Assembly (NCBI GenBank): GCA_001898645.1
Contig: MKUQ01000016.1
Coordinates: 186,001-250,000, forward strand
Direction: 5' to 3'
Length of the DNA: 64,000 nt
Source: Burkholderiales bacterium 70-64
GTDB lineage: Bacteria > Pseudomonadota > Gammaproteobacteria > Burkholderiales > Burkholderiaceae_E
Positions 1-8,701 of this stretch are shown piece after piece (position 1 is the stretch's first letter; each line of letters opens with the position of its first letter). Position numbers and translations under genes: made by a program. Below the pieces are notes generated by a model, which searched no databases, was not told the origin of the DNA, and saw only the letters and a program-made list of their open reading frames with translations.

Positions 1-634
1 CGGCGGTCGCGTGCGAGGCAACGCCCCCGCCGGGTCGCTGCGCGGGCCTGGTACCCGCCTCGTCGGCCTCGCGCGCCTCGAAGGTCACGAAGTCCCCGCG
101 CGACACGGCGGGCCGTGGCGCGGCCGCCTTCGCCGCGCGCTCCGGATCGGCCCGGGCGACCGACGACACCGCGCGCACGATGCCCGCGTAGCCGGTGCAA
201 CGGCACAGGTTCCCGGCGAGCTCGTGGCGCAGGCGCGTCTCGTCGATCCCGGGCAGGCGCTGCACGATGTCACGCGCGGTGATCAGCATGCCCGGGGTAC
301 AGAAGCCGCATTGCAACGCATGCTCGCGCGAGAACGCCTCGCGCAGCGAGCGCATGGTCGGGTCGTCGTCGAAGCCCTCGATGGTCTGGACAGTGGCGCC
401 GTCGCACGCCGACGCCCAGGTGATGCAGGCGCGCACCGGGCGTCCGTCGAGCAGCAGGGTACAGGCCCCGCACACGCCCTGCTCGCAGGAAACGTGCGTG
501 CCCGTGAGGTGCTGCCCGTCACGCAGGAAGTCTGCAAGGCTCGTGCGTGCATCCACCTGCGCATACACCGGCACGCCATTCACGACGAGGCGGATCGACG
601 TCCGCGTGTCGTCCCGTGCGTCGACGGCACTCAT
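1..634 (-). CDS. 2Fe-2S subunit of a molybdenum hydroxylase (CoxS/CutS type), 3' end outside window
   Basis: Small iron-sulfur subunit of a xanthine-dehydrogenase-family enzyme; it passes electrons from the molybdenum site to FAD. Visible are 211 codons. The plant-type ferredoxin cluster is Cys50, 55, 58 and 70 (CEQGVCGAC plus a later C). The second [2Fe-2S] domain has CGFC at 109-112 and CRC at 144-146. Start ATG at 634 overlaps the TGA of the upstream FAD subunit gene by 4 bp, so the three subunit genes are coupled. Odd point: CoxS proteins usually stop about 10-20 residues after the CRCTGY motif, but here at least 60 more residues, Ala/Arg/Pro-rich, follow and run off the window edge. This could be a tail or the linker to a fused domain. 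Confidence 0.93.
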   Translation of the reverse strand, partial: MSAVDARDDTRTSIRLVVNGVPVYAQVDARTSLADFLRDGQHLTGTHVSCEQGVCGACTLLLDGRPVRACITWASACDGATVQTIEGFDDDPTMRSLREAFSREHALQCGFCTPGMLITARDIVQRLPGIDETRLRHELAGNLCRCTGYAGIVRAVSSVARADPERAAKAAAPRPAVSRGDFVTFEAREADEAGTRPAQRPGGGVASHATA

Positions 635-1458
635 TGCAGCACCTCCTCGAGCGTCTTCCTCAGGATGGTCAGCGCAGCCTGGCGGCGATGGGGCGGCGCG
701 TCGGCGACCAGAGGCTCGATCTCCTCGGCGAGGCGCTCCGTGTCCAGCGCACTGCGTCCGCCGCGTGCGAGGTCGCGCGCGAGCGCGGGCAACGGAGTGG
801 GCCGTGCAGCCGGGGCGCCGAGCAGAACGCGCGCGATGCGCCGATCGGGATCGAAGAGCGCGGCGGCGGCGGCCTCTGCGAACTCGCCGGGCTTGCGGCA
901 GAACTTCCGGTAGGCCCAGCGGGCGCACGAGTGCATTTTCGGGATCTCGACGGCGGCAAGGATCTCGCCGTATGCCAGCGAAGTCGCATAGGGGCCGAGC
1001 ATGAACGCCGCGGCGTCGACCCGGCGCACCCTGCCGGCCCCACGGATTTCGATCGCCGCGCCCAGGGTCGCGAGCACGAGGGGCCAGTCGGCAGCGGGAT
1101 CCGCATGCGCCAGGCTGCCGCCGACCGTGCCGCGATTGCGGATGGCCCGATAGGCGATGCCGCGGGCGACGTGCGCCAGCGGGGCCAGGCCCTCGATGGC
1201 GCCCGCTTCGTCCTCGATGCGCGCATGGGTGACCCCGGCGCCGACGCGCACCGAGTGGTCGCCGACTTCGATCCGGCCCAGCGACTCGATGGTGCCGATG
1301 TCGATCAGGCGTGCGGGACGGGCCAGGCGAAGGTTCAGCATGGGCCCGAGCGATTGGCCCCCGGCGATCAGCTTGGCCTCGCCGGCGGCTTCCTGCAGGG
1401 CAGCGATGGCCTCGTCGACCGTTGCGGCCCGCCGGTAGGCGAAGGCAGCGGGCTTCAA
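631..1458 (-). CDS. FAD-binding subunit of molybdenum hydroxylase (CoxM/CutM type)
   Basis: Medium subunit, 275 aa, the usual family length. It binds FAD and hands electrons from the [2Fe-2S] subunit to the final acceptor. The two FAD-pyrophosphate motifs are visible: AGGQSLGPML at about 32-41 and TVGGSLAHADP at about 111-121. It lies between the large subunit gene (overlapping ATGA at 1455-1458) and the small subunit gene (overlapping ATGA at 631-634). The order L-M-S in transcription direction is common for carbon-monoxide-dehydrogenase-like and aromatic or heterocycle hydroxylases; the FAD subunit itself does not reveal the substrate. Confidence 0.95.
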   Translation of the reverse strand: MKPAAFAYRRAATVDEAIAALQEAAGEAKLIAGGQSLGPMLNLRLARPARLIDIGTIESLGRIEVGDHSVRVGAGVTHARIEDEAGAIEGLAPLAHVARGIAYRAIRNRGTVGGSLAHADPAADWPLVLATLGAAIEIRGAGRVRRVDAAAFMLGPYATSLAYGEILAAVEIPKMHSCARWAYRKFCRKPGEFAEAAAAALFDPDRRIARVLLGAPAARPTPLPALARDLARGGRSALDTERLAEEIEPLVADAPPHRRQAALTILRKTLEEVLQ

Positions 1459-3905
1459 CGGCCCTCCCCCACCTCGAGCGCGCCGGCACGGCCAGGAACG
1501 CTCCCGGCCGCAGCCTCGCTTGCCGCGCGCGACTCTCTCCCCGCCGCGAGCGCCGCCAGGATCTTGGCCGGCGTCGCAGGGGTGCTGGTCAGTTCGGCCG
1601 CGCGTCCGCGCAAGGCGTCGTTGATGGCGTTGAAGATGGCCGCCGGGGGTGCGATGGCACCTCCCTCACCCATGCCCTTGATGCCGAAACGCGTGTACGG
1701 CGAGGGCGTCTCGAAATGCTGCACGCGAATCCGCGGCGCCTCGGTGGCGGCCGGCATCAGGTAGTCCATCAGCGTGGACGCCAGCGGCTGGCCGTTCTCG
1801 TCGTACGGCGACTCCTCGTACAACGCGGTGCCGATGCCCTGCACGATGCCGCCGATGGTCTGGCCCTCGACGATCATCGGGTTGACCATGGTGCCGCAAT
1901 CCTCGGACACGACGTAGTCGAGCACCTCGACCGAACCGAGCTGCGGATCGACCGCGACGGTCACCGCGTGCGAGGCATAGCTGAACACGCCGGTATCGAT
2001 CTTGGGTCGGTACGACACGCTGGCCTCGAGGCCGCCGCGGTCGACGTCGCGCGGAAGCCGCTCGGGACGTACGTACCAGGCGTACGCGACCTCGGCCACC
2101 GTGACCGATCCCTGGGGACCGACGATCCGGCCACGCTCGTAGCGCACCTGCTCCTCGCCGCAGCCGAGCAGCGCCGCGCCGATGCGCACCATGCGCGGGA
2201 TGAGCGCGTCGCAGGCGCTGGCCACCGCGCCGCCCGCCATCACCATGCCGCGCGACGCATAGGTGCCGGTTGAGAAAGGCGTGGCCCCCGTGTCGCCGTG
2301 CACGATCCGGACGCGGTCGAGGTCGATGCCGAGCACGTCGTGCACGATCTGCGCCAGCGTGGTCTCCATGCCCTGCCCGTGCGAATGCACCCCCACGCTG
2401 ACTTCCAGCCCGCCGTCGGGCGTGACGCGCGCGTTCGCCTGGTCGTAGCCGGGCACCAGCGGCAGCCCCCATGAAGCGAAGACCGAGGTGCCGTGGGCCG
2501 ATTGCTCGCAGTAGCTCGCGAAGCCCACGCCGATCAACCGCCCGTCCGGCTCCTGGCGCCGCTGCCGCTCGCGGACCGCATCGAACCCGATGGCCTCGTG
2601 CACCCGGCGCAGGCTGCGCGGATAGTCTCCGCTGTCGTAGTGCTTGCGCGCGACGTTGTCGAACGGCATCTGCTCGGGCCGCACCAGGTTCTCGGCACGC
2701 ACCTCCCACGGTTCGCGGCCCACCTCGCGCGCGATGGCGTCGATCAGTTGCTCGATCGCGAAGCACACACCGGTCCGGGCCACTCCCCGATAGGGCAGGA
2801 AACCGGGCTTGTTGGTCGCGACGCAATGCGTGGTGCAGCGGTATCCCTGGATGGCGTACGGACCGGGCAGGTTGCCCGTGGCCTGCCCCGGCTCCAGGCC
2901 GATGGTGAACGGCCAGTTGGAGTAGGCGCCGCCGTCGATCGTGATCTCCGCCTGCAACGCGAGAAATCGGCCGCGCTCGTCGACGTGCGCGGCCATCCGG
3001 TAGTGATGCTGGCGGGTGTTGGCGCCGGCCACCAGGTGCTCGCGCCGGTCCTCGACGTAGCGAAACGGCCGGCGATAGCGTAGCGCCAGCCAGGCGATGC
3101 AGATTTCCTCGGGCTGCAGCACGCACTTGTAGCCGAAGGCTCCCCCCACGTCGGGGCCGACCACGCGCAGGCGGCGTTCCTCGATGCCCAGGCACTGCGC
3201 CAGCCCGACGCGGATCATGTGCGGTACCTGGGTCGAGCTGTACACGATCAACTGGTCGGCACGCTCGTCCCACCAGGCGACGATCGCCTTGCCTTCCAGG
3301 GGATTCATGGCCTGGCGCGCCAGCGACACCTCGCGGCGCACGATCTTCGAAGCGCGTGCCGCGTTCTCCTCGAAATCCTTCTCGTAGTTCAAGGTGAGGA
3401 ACACGTTGTCGGGCCACTCCTCGTGAACCCGCACGCCCGCATCGGCGAGCGCCGCGTGAGCATCCACCAGCGGCGGCAGCGGCTCGATGCGCACCTCGAC
3501 GCTCTCGGCGAGGTCCTCCGCCAACGCCCGCGTCGGCGCCACGCACATCGCGATGGGCTCGCCGACGAAGCGCACCTTCTCCTTCGCCAGCGGGTGGTGC
3601 TCGGAGAGGCGGTACGAGGGCAGAGTGGACGGCGCGACGATCGGCTTCACGCCGTCCAGATCCTCGCGCAGGAATACGCGGCCCGCGCCGTCCGCCGGCC
3701 TGCCGATGCCCACGATGCGCCCATGCGCGACGGGGCTGCGCAGGAACGCCACCTCGAGCTGGCCCGGCAGCACCATGTCGGACACATACTGGCCGCGGCC
3801 GCGCAACAGGCGTACGTCTTCCTTGCGCGGGACGCGCGCGCCGATGCCCTGGGGCCGAGCGGCCGGAGCCGATGCCAGCGCGGCATGAGGCAGGGAATCG
3901 CTCAT
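1455..3905 (-). CDS. Molybdopterin-binding large subunit of molybdenum hydroxylase (CoxL-like, not form I CODH)
   Basis: Catalytic subunit, 816 aa, of a xanthine-dehydrogenase-family hydroxylase that binds the molybdenum-pterin cofactor and oxidises an organic substrate with water-derived oxygen. Visible motifs: GPDVGGAFGYK at 250-260, the active-site loop PYRGVAR at 371-377, and GMGEGG at 744-749 with the presumed catalytic Glu747. True form I CO dehydrogenase carries AYxCSFR in the active-site loop; this loop lacks the Cys and resembles the form II AYRGAGR type, so a CO-oxidising role is unlikely. ATG at 3905 is chosen because it overlaps the TGA of the TRAP permease gene (ATGA); an open frame continues upstream but only by running through dctM. 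Confidence 0.93.
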   Translation of the reverse strand: MSDSLPHAALASAPAARPQGIGARVPRKEDVRLLRGRGQYVSDMVLPGQLEVAFLRSPVAHGRIVGIGRPADGAGRVFLREDLDGVKPIVAPSTLPSYRLSEHHPLAKEKVRFVGEPIAMCVAPTRALAEDLAESVEVRIEPLPPLVDAHAALADAGVRVHEEWPDNVFLTLNYEKDFEENAARASKIVRREVSLARQAMNPLEGKAIVAWWDERADQLIVYSSTQVPHMIRVGLAQCLGIEERRLRVVGPDVGGAFGYKCVLQPEEICIAWLALRYRRPFRYVEDRREHLVAGANTRQHHYRMAAHVDERGRFLALQAEITIDGGAYSNWPFTIGLEPGQATGNLPGPYAIQGYRCTTHCVATNKPGFLPYRGVARTGVCFAIEQLIDAIAREVGREPWEVRAENLVRPEQMPFDNVARKHYDSGDYPRSLRRVHEAIGFDAVRERQRRQEPDGRLIGVGFASYCEQSAHGTSVFASWGLPLVPGYDQANARVTPDGGLEVSVGVHSHGQGMETTLAQIVHDVLGIDLDRVRIVHGDTGATPFSTGTYASRGMVMAGGAVASACDALIPRMVRIGAALLGCGEEQVRYERGRIVGPQGSVTVAEVAYAWYVRPERLPRDVDRGGLEASVSYRPKIDTGVFSYASHAVTVAVDPQLGSVEVLDYVVSEDCGTMVNPMIVEGQTIGGIVQGIGTALYEESPYDENGQPLASTLMDYLMPAATEAPRIRVQHFETPSPYTRFGIKGMGEGGAIAPPAAIFNAINDALRGRAAELTSTPATPAKILAALAAGRESRAASEAAAGSVPGRAGALEVGEGR

Positions 3906-5362
3906 CGTGAGGATCCTCCCGGGTCGCCGGACTGTCCGAAGGCCGGCGGCGCGTCGGTGCCCGGGTAGGCGCCCGTGCCGTCGTCCTCGGCCCGCGGGAG
4001 CTCGATCCGGACGTTCTGCAGATCGATCGTCTGCCGGGTTTCCACGTACACGAGCGAGGGGATCAGGATCACGAGACCCACCATCGCCAACTGGATCGCG
4101 ACGAACGGGACGGCGCCACGATAGATGGTGCCGGTGGAAATGTCCTTGCTCGCCACCGAGCGCAGGTACATCAGCGCGAAGCCGAACGGCGGGTGCATGA
4201 ACGACGTCTGCATGTTGATGGCCAGCAGCACCCCGAACCAGACGAGGTCGATGCCGAGCTTGTCGGCCACAGGCGCCAGCAGGGGCACGATGATGAATGC
4301 CAGCTCGAAGAAGTCCAGGAAGAAGGCCAGCAGGAAAACCGCCAGATTCACCGCGATCAGGAAACCCGCCGTGCCTCCGGGCAACGACACGAGCAGGTGC
4401 TCGACCCACAGGTCACCGTTGACACCCCGGAAGACCAGGCCGAACACCGTCGCGCCGATCAGGATGAACACCGCGAAACAGGTGAGCCGGGCGCTCTTGT
4501 CCAGCGCCTGGCGGAGCAGATCGAGCGTCAGCCGCCGGCGCAGCAGGGCCAGCACCAGCGCTCCCGCGGCGCCCATGGCTCCGCCTTCGGTGGGGGTGGC
4601 CACCCCGAGAAAGATCGTTCCCAGCACGAGGAAGATCAGCACCAGCGGCGGCACCATCGAGGTGAGCACGCGTGCGAGCAGCGCGAATCCGCGCAGGGTG
4701 CGCGCGCTGTCGGGCAGAGCGGGGGCAGAACCGGGCCGCAGGATGGAATATCCCAGCACGTACAGCACATAGAGGCCCGTGAGCACCAGGCCGGGCAGGA
4801 GCGCCCCGGCGTACATGTCGCCGACGGAGCGGCCGAGCTGGTCTCCCAGCACGATCAGCACGAGCGAGGGGGGAATGATCTGGGCGAGGGTCCCCGAGGC
4901 CGAGATCACGCCGGAGGCCAGGCGCTTGTCGTAGCCGTATCGCATCATGATGGGCAGAGAAATGAGGCCCATCGAGATCACCGAGGCCGCCACCATTCCG
5001 GTCGTCGCCGCCAGCAACGCGCCGACGAAGATCACCGCGTAGGCGAGCCCGCCGGGAACGCCGCCGAACAGTTGCCCGATCGTGTCGAGCAGATCTTCGG
5101 CCATGCCGCTGCGCTCGAGGATCAACCCCATGAGCGTGAAGAACGGGATCGCCAGCAGCGTTTCGTTGAACATGATGCCGAAGACTCGCTCCGGCAGCGC
5201 CTGGAAGAACTGCGGCTGCAGCAGGCCCAGCCCGATGCCGACGAGCCCGAAGAACAGCCCGTTGGCGCCCAGGGCGAACGCGAGCGGATATCCGACCAGC
5301 AGGAAGACGAAGATACAGACGAACATGAGCGGAGCCATGTTCGCGACGAGCAGCTCGGTCAT
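3902..5362 (-). CDS. dctM: TRAP transporter large permease (DctM/SiaM family)
   Basis: Inner-membrane ion-coupled transport subunit of a tripartite ATP-independent periplasmic transporter, 486 aa with more than ten hydrophobic segments. Features typical of DctM are the N-terminal FxxLVGYPLAFALG segment, the central TPTEGGAMGA motif, and HPPFGFALMYL near the end. A hydrophilic tail of about 45 residues (RAEDDGTGAYPGTD region) follows the last helix. The gene overlaps dctQ (ATGA, 5359-5362) and the hydroxylase large subunit (ATGA, 3902-3905). Transport and oxidation genes therefore form one transcription unit and probably handle the same compound. Confidence 0.93.
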   Translation of the reverse strand: MTELLVANMAPLMFVCIFVFLLVGYPLAFALGANGLFFGLVGIGLGLLQPQFFQALPERVFGIMFNETLLAIPFFTLMGLILERSGMAEDLLDTIGQLFGGVPGGLAYAVIFVGALLAATTGMVAASVISMGLISLPIMMRYGYDKRLASGVISASGTLAQIIPPSLVLIVLGDQLGRSVGDMYAGALLPGLVLTGLYVLYVLGYSILRPGSAPALPDSARTLRGFALLARVLTSMVPPLVLIFLVLGTIFLGVATPTEGGAMGAAGALVLALLRRRLTLDLLRQALDKSARLTCFAVFILIGATVFGLVFRGVNGDLWVEHLLVSLPGGTAGFLIAVNLAVFLLAFFLDFFELAFIIVPLLAPVADKLGIDLVWFGVLLAINMQTSFMHPPFGFALMYLRSVASKDISTGTIYRGAVPFVAIQLAMVGLVILIPSLVYVETRQTIDLQNVRIELPRAEDDGTGAYPGTDAPPAFGQSGDPGGSSR

Positions 5363-5916
5363 GGCCGCGGCACCTGCTCTGTCGTGCCCGAGGGCCCGCC
5401 CGAGGCGCGCAGGCGCCGGTACTCGTCGGCGCTCTTGATGAACTGCGACACGCCCTGAAGGAGCAGCAGCCCGAACCCGATCGGGATCAACAGCTTCACC
5501 GGCCAGCGGATCAGCCCGCCTGCGTTGGGCGACATCTCGGCCTCGGTGTACGCGGTCATGAACGATGGCCAGGACAGCACGAGGATCAGCACCGTCACCG
5601 GCATCAGGAAGAACACCGTACCCAGCATCTCGATCACCAGCTGCTTGCTGCGCGGCAGTCGCGACAGGATCACGTCCACTCGCACGTGCTCATTGCTCAG
5701 CAGGGTCGCCCCCGCGCACAGCAGGAAGACCCCGGAGAACAGGTACCACTGGATCTCCAGGGCCGCGTTCGAGCTCAGGTTCAGGGTCTTGCGCGTGACG
5801 GCATTGCCGGCGCTGATCAGGACCGCAGCCAGCACCAGCCAGCTGGCCAGCCGTCCGACCTTGGCATTCAGGCCGTCGATGAGCCTCGACAGCCACAGGA
5901 GTCGATTCATCATCAT
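5359..5916 (-). CDS. dctQ: TRAP transporter small permease (DctQ family)
   Basis: Four-helix inner-membrane subunit that partners DctM, about 185 aa. Hydrophobic segments lie near residues 23-40, 55-75, 95-115 and 140-165. The motif SNEHVRVDV after helix 2 is typical of DctQ proteins. The sequence begins with three consecutive ATG codons (5916, 5913, 5910); the first is used here, but a GGAA-type ribosome site precedes all three, so the true start may be any of them. The stop overlaps the ATG of dctM. A 59-bp gap separates it from dctP upstream. Confidence 0.88.
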   Translation of the reverse strand: MMMNRLLWLSRLIDGLNAKVGRLASWLVLAAVLISAGNAVTRKTLNLSSNAALEIQWYLFSGVFLLCAGATLLSNEHVRVDVILSRLPRSKQLVIEMLGTVFFLMPVTVLILVLSWPSFMTAYTEAEMSPNAGGLIRWPVKLLIPIGFGLLLLQGVSQFIKSADEYRRLRASGGPSGTTEQVPRP

Positions 5917-5975
5917 TTCCGCGGCAACGCAGCCGGCGGCGCAGCCCGCGCCGGCCGGCTGCGTCCGCCCGCCTC

Positions 5976-7070
5976 CTAGCTGGCCTGCCGTCCGACGGCG
6001 GCGAAGGTGTAGTTGTCGAGGACGGTCTCGGCGACGCGGAACCAGCTCGCTTCCTTCACCCTGAACTGCTGCCACTGCGGCAGGATGGCCGCGAAGTCCG
6101 GGTTGTTGTGGGAAAGCTCGGTGTTGAGTTCGGCAGCGGCCGTGAAGCTCGCATCCATGACCGCCTTGGGGAAGTACGCGAGCTTGGCGCCCTGCGCCAC
6201 CATTTTCTTCAGTGCATCGGGATTCGAGGCGTCGTACTTGGCCAGCATCTTCATGGTCTGCTCGTTGGCCGCGCACTCGAACGCCGCCTTGTACAGGGGC
6301 GGCAAGGCCTCCCATGCGGTGGCATTGACCATCGAGGTGATCGACGCGCTGCCCTCCCACCAGCCCGGGGAGTAGTAGTGGTTCGCCACACGATGCAGGC
6401 CGAGCTTTTCGTCGTCGTACGGGCCGATCCATTCAGCCGCGTCGATGGTCCCTTTCTCGAGCGATGGATAGATGTCGGCCGCAGGGATCTGCTGGGGGAC
6501 CACCCCCAGCTTGGACAGCACCATGCCTCCGATGCCACCGATGCGCATCTTCAAGCCCTTCAAGTCCTCGACCGACTTGATTTCCTTGCGGAAGAAACCG
6601 CCCATCTGCACGCCGACGTTGCCGATGACGAAGTTGACGATGTGGTACTTCTTGTAGAGCGGGCGCAATGCCGCCATGCCGCCGCCGTACTGGATCCAGG
6701 CATTGTGCTGGCGCGAGTTCAGGCCGAAGGGCAGGCCGGTATCGAAAGCCAGGGCGCTGTTCTTGCCCACGAAGGCCGAAGCCAGCACGTGATTGCATTC
6801 GATCGTGCCGTTGCTGACGGCGTCCATGTTCTGCGCGGGCGGCACGATCTCGCCGCCCGCAAATGAACGAATCTCGAAGCGCCCGGCAGTGAGCTCGGAC
6901 ACCCGTCTACAGAACTCCTCGGCCGAGCCGTAGATGGCGTCCAGGCTCTTGGGCCAGCTCGTGGACATGCGCCACTTCACCGCCGGCGTGGCCTGGGCCA
7001 TCGCCGATCCGGATGCCAGGGCAAACCCGGCGGCGAGGCTCGTGTTGCCGAGAAAACGACGTCGCTGCAT
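5976..7070 (-). CDS. dctP: TRAP transporter substrate-binding protein (DctP family) with Tat-like signal
   Basis: Periplasmic solute receptor of the TRAP system, 364 aa. The N-terminus MQRRRFLGNTSLAAGF has a twin-arginine-like motif before a hydrophobic stretch ending in AMAQ, suggesting export, possibly by Tat. The body has DctP features (WPKSLDAIYGSA, GRFEIRSFAGGE, LKGLKMRIGG, YYSPGWWEGSA). The arginine in KMRIGG matches the carboxylate-binding Arg of the family, and the later Trp-rich stretch resembles alpha-keto-acid-binding TakP proteins, so an organic acid ligand is plausible. The ATG at 7070 has a GAGGAG ribosome site; a longer open frame upstream lacks one. First gene of the TRAP-hydroxylase unit, divergent from fdxA. 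Confidence 0.92.
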   Translation of the reverse strand: MQRRRFLGNTSLAAGFALASGSAMAQATPAVKWRMSTSWPKSLDAIYGSAEEFCRRVSELTAGRFEIRSFAGGEIVPPAQNMDAVSNGTIECNHVLASAFVGKNSALAFDTGLPFGLNSRQHNAWIQYGGGMAALRPLYKKYHIVNFVIGNVGVQMGGFFRKEIKSVEDLKGLKMRIGGIGGMVLSKLGVVPQQIPAADIYPSLEKGTIDAAEWIGPYDDEKLGLHRVANHYYSPGWWEGSASITSMVNATAWEALPPLYKAAFECAANEQTMKMLAKYDASNPDALKKMVAQGAKLAYFPKAVMDASFTAAAELNTELSHNNPDFAAILPQWQQFRVKEASWFRVAETVLDNYTFAAVGRQAS

Positions 7071-7259
7071 GCATATCTCCTCGAATGGACCAACGAAACC
7101 GGGAATCGGGGCGGGAAAACCCGAATTTTTCTTGGCAGTAACGGCCGACGCCGGCAATCACACATTTACGGGGTTTCCCGGATGTGAGCAGCCTAATGGA
7201 CGCCTACTACCAATTAGAGCAGAGCACTTTATTCTTATGCAATCTATTTATTCTTGTTC

Positions 7260-7287
7260 TCTTGATATCACTCAATGTTAGTATACT
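7260..7287 (+). promoter_or_regulatory. Candidate fdxA promoter in an AT-rich tract
   Basis: About 130 bp upstream of fdxA (7196-7320) is strikingly AT-rich compared with the surrounding GC-rich DNA. A good -10 hexamer TATACT lies at 7282-7287. A -35-like TCTTGA sits at 7260-7265 with a 16-bp spacer. The flanking A/T runs could act as an UP element. The placement is a reading of sequence only. Confidence 0.4.
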
Positions 7288-7345
7288 GATCATTAGAGTC
7301 CGCACAAGCTCTTTCTGGCGAAACGACCCAACAGAGGAAACCCAA

Positions 7346-7669
7346 GTGGCTCACGTCGTCACCGACTCCTGCATCCGCTGCCGCTACACCGACTGCGTCG
7401 ACGTCTGTCCGGTCGACTGCTTTCATGCCGGACCGAACTTCCTGGTGATCGATCCCGAGGAATGCATCGACTGTGCCGTGTGCATACCCGAGTGCCCGGT
7501 CGACGCCATCCGGGCCGAGGACGACGTCCCCGCGGACCAATCGGCATTCATCGGGATCAATGCCGAGCTCGCCCGCGTCTTTCCCGCCATCACCGCCCGC
7601 GAAGCGCCGCTGCCCGATGCGGAGCGGTGGGCGCAGGTCAAGGGCAAGCTCGAGCACCTCCAGCGCTGA
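7346..7669 (+). CDS. fdxA: 7Fe ferredoxin FdxA
   Basis: Small [3Fe-4S][4Fe-4S] electron carrier, 107 aa, the usual length for FdxA. Cluster motifs: CIRCRYTDC...CP near the N-terminus and [12 protein letters not shown] at about residues 38-50. The start is GTG at 7346 because this gives the conserved [12 protein letters not shown]-terminus and has GAGGA 7-8 bases upstream. The open frame continues upstream through the AT-rich tract (from about 7184) and would add a hydrophobic segment. FdxA proteins lack this, so it is treated as leader. The gene is monocistronic by appearance, between divergent dctP and pyrF. Confidence 0.95.
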   Translation: MAHVVTDSCIRCRYTDCVDVCPVDCFHAGPNFLVIDPEECIDCAVCIPECPVDAIRAEDDVPADQSAFIGINAELARVFPAITAREAPLPDAERWAQVKGKLEHLQR

Positions 7670-7740
7670 CCGGATCGCCGACTCGCCCGGTTCGGCGAGG
7701 CCGTAGAATCGCCGTGCGCCATCTCACGAGGAGTCGGTCG

Positions 7741-8550
7741 GTGAATTTCTGCGAGTCGCTGAACGCTGCCTGGCAGCAGGCCGATTCGATGCTGTGCGTC
7801 GGCCTCGATCCCGATCCGGCGCGGCTGCCCGCGCACCTCGCAGGCAGCCCGGACGCGATCCTGGCGTTCTGCCGCGAGATCGCCGATGCCACCGCGCCCT
7901 TCGCCTGCGCGTTCAAGCCGCAGATCGCCTACTTCGCGGCCGCGCGCGCCGAGGACCAGCTCGAGGCGCTCATCGCCCACCTCCATGCCGCGCATCCCGG
8001 CAAACCGGTGATTCTCGACGCCAAGCGCGGCGACATCGGCGCAACCGCCGAGCAGTACGCGCGCGAAGCCTTCGAGCGCTACGGCGCCGACGCGGTCACC
8101 GTCAATCCGTACATGGGCTTCGACTCGATCGAGCCCTGGCTCGCCCACCGCGACCGGGGCGTGTTCCTGCTGTGCCGCACCTCCAACCCGGGCGGCAGCG
8201 ACCTGCAGGCGCTCGAGGTCGGCGGCGAGCGCCTGTTCGAGCGCGTGGCGCGGCTGGCCGCCGGGCCGTGGAACACGAGCGGACAGCTCGGCCTGGTGGT
8301 CGGGGCGACCTTCCCCGCCGAGCTGGCGCGCGTGCGCGAGCTGGCGGGGGCGATGCCGCTGCTGGTGCCGGGCATCGGCGCGCAGGGCGGCGACATCGAG
8401 GCGACCGTGCGCGCCGGCGGGCGCCGCCTGCTGGTGAATTCGTCGCGCGCGATCCTCTATGCGAGCCGCGGCGAGGATTTCGCCCGGGCCGCCGCCGACG
8501 CGGCACGCGCCACGCGCGATGCGCTGCGCGCCGCCGCAGCGCGGCTTTGA
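7741..8550 (+). CDS. pyrF: Orotidine 5'-phosphate decarboxylase (type 2)
   Basis: Last step of de novo UMP synthesis: OMP to UMP plus CO2. The protein has 269 aa, typical for the longer type 2 subfamily. The catalytic motif DAKRGDIG is at about 93-100; CVGLDPDP at 19-26 and [10 protein letters not shown] near the end fit the phosphate-binding loops. GTG at 7741 is preceded by GAGGAG at 7728-7733. A TAGAAT hexamer at 7704-7709 could be its -10 box, though no clear -35 was found. A 6-bp hairpin (7682-7699) without a T-run separates it from fdxA. The tRNA promoter overlaps its stop codon. Confidence 0.95.
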   Translation: MNFCESLNAAWQQADSMLCVGLDPDPARLPAHLAGSPDAILAFCREIADATAPFACAFKPQIAYFAAARAEDQLEALIAHLHAAHPGKPVILDAKRGDIGATAEQYAREAFERYGADAVTVNPYMGFDSIEPWLAHRDRGVFLLCRTSNPGGSDLQALEVGGERLFERVARLAAGPWNTSGQLGLVVGATFPAELARVRELAGAMPLLVPGIGAQGGDIEATVRAGGRRLLVNSSRAILYASRGEDFARAAADAARATRDALRAAAARL

Positions 8551-8575
8551 CAGCGCTTGCGCCGATTCGTAGAAT
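8547..8575 (+). promoter_or_regulatory. Sigma70 promoter of the downstream tRNA(CAT)
   Basis: TTGACA at 8547-8552 and TAGAAT at 8570-8575 are separated by exactly 17 bp. The -35 box matches consensus fully and the -10 box differs at one position. The -35 box overlaps the TGA stop codon of pyrF. The tRNA begins 12 bases after the -10 box. Confidence 0.88.
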
Positions 8576-8587
8576 CCCCGGTTCGCT

Positions 8588-8664
<77 letters not shown>

Positions 8665-8701
8665 TTTTTTCCAGGCCAGCCTGTCGAGGCCAGCCGCGCC
8701 C

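Noticed and set aside
1455-3905. Carbon monoxide dehydrogenase
   Set aside because: The active-site loop lacks the Cys of form I CODH (AYxCSFR).
3906-4409. N-terminal extension of the CoxL-like subunit by 168 residues
   Set aside because: It runs through dctM in another frame; the ATG at 3905 gives the correct family N-terminus and overlaps the dctM stop.
7682-7699. Terminator between fdxA and pyrF
   Set aside because: A 6-bp hairpin is present but no T-run follows, so it is not called.
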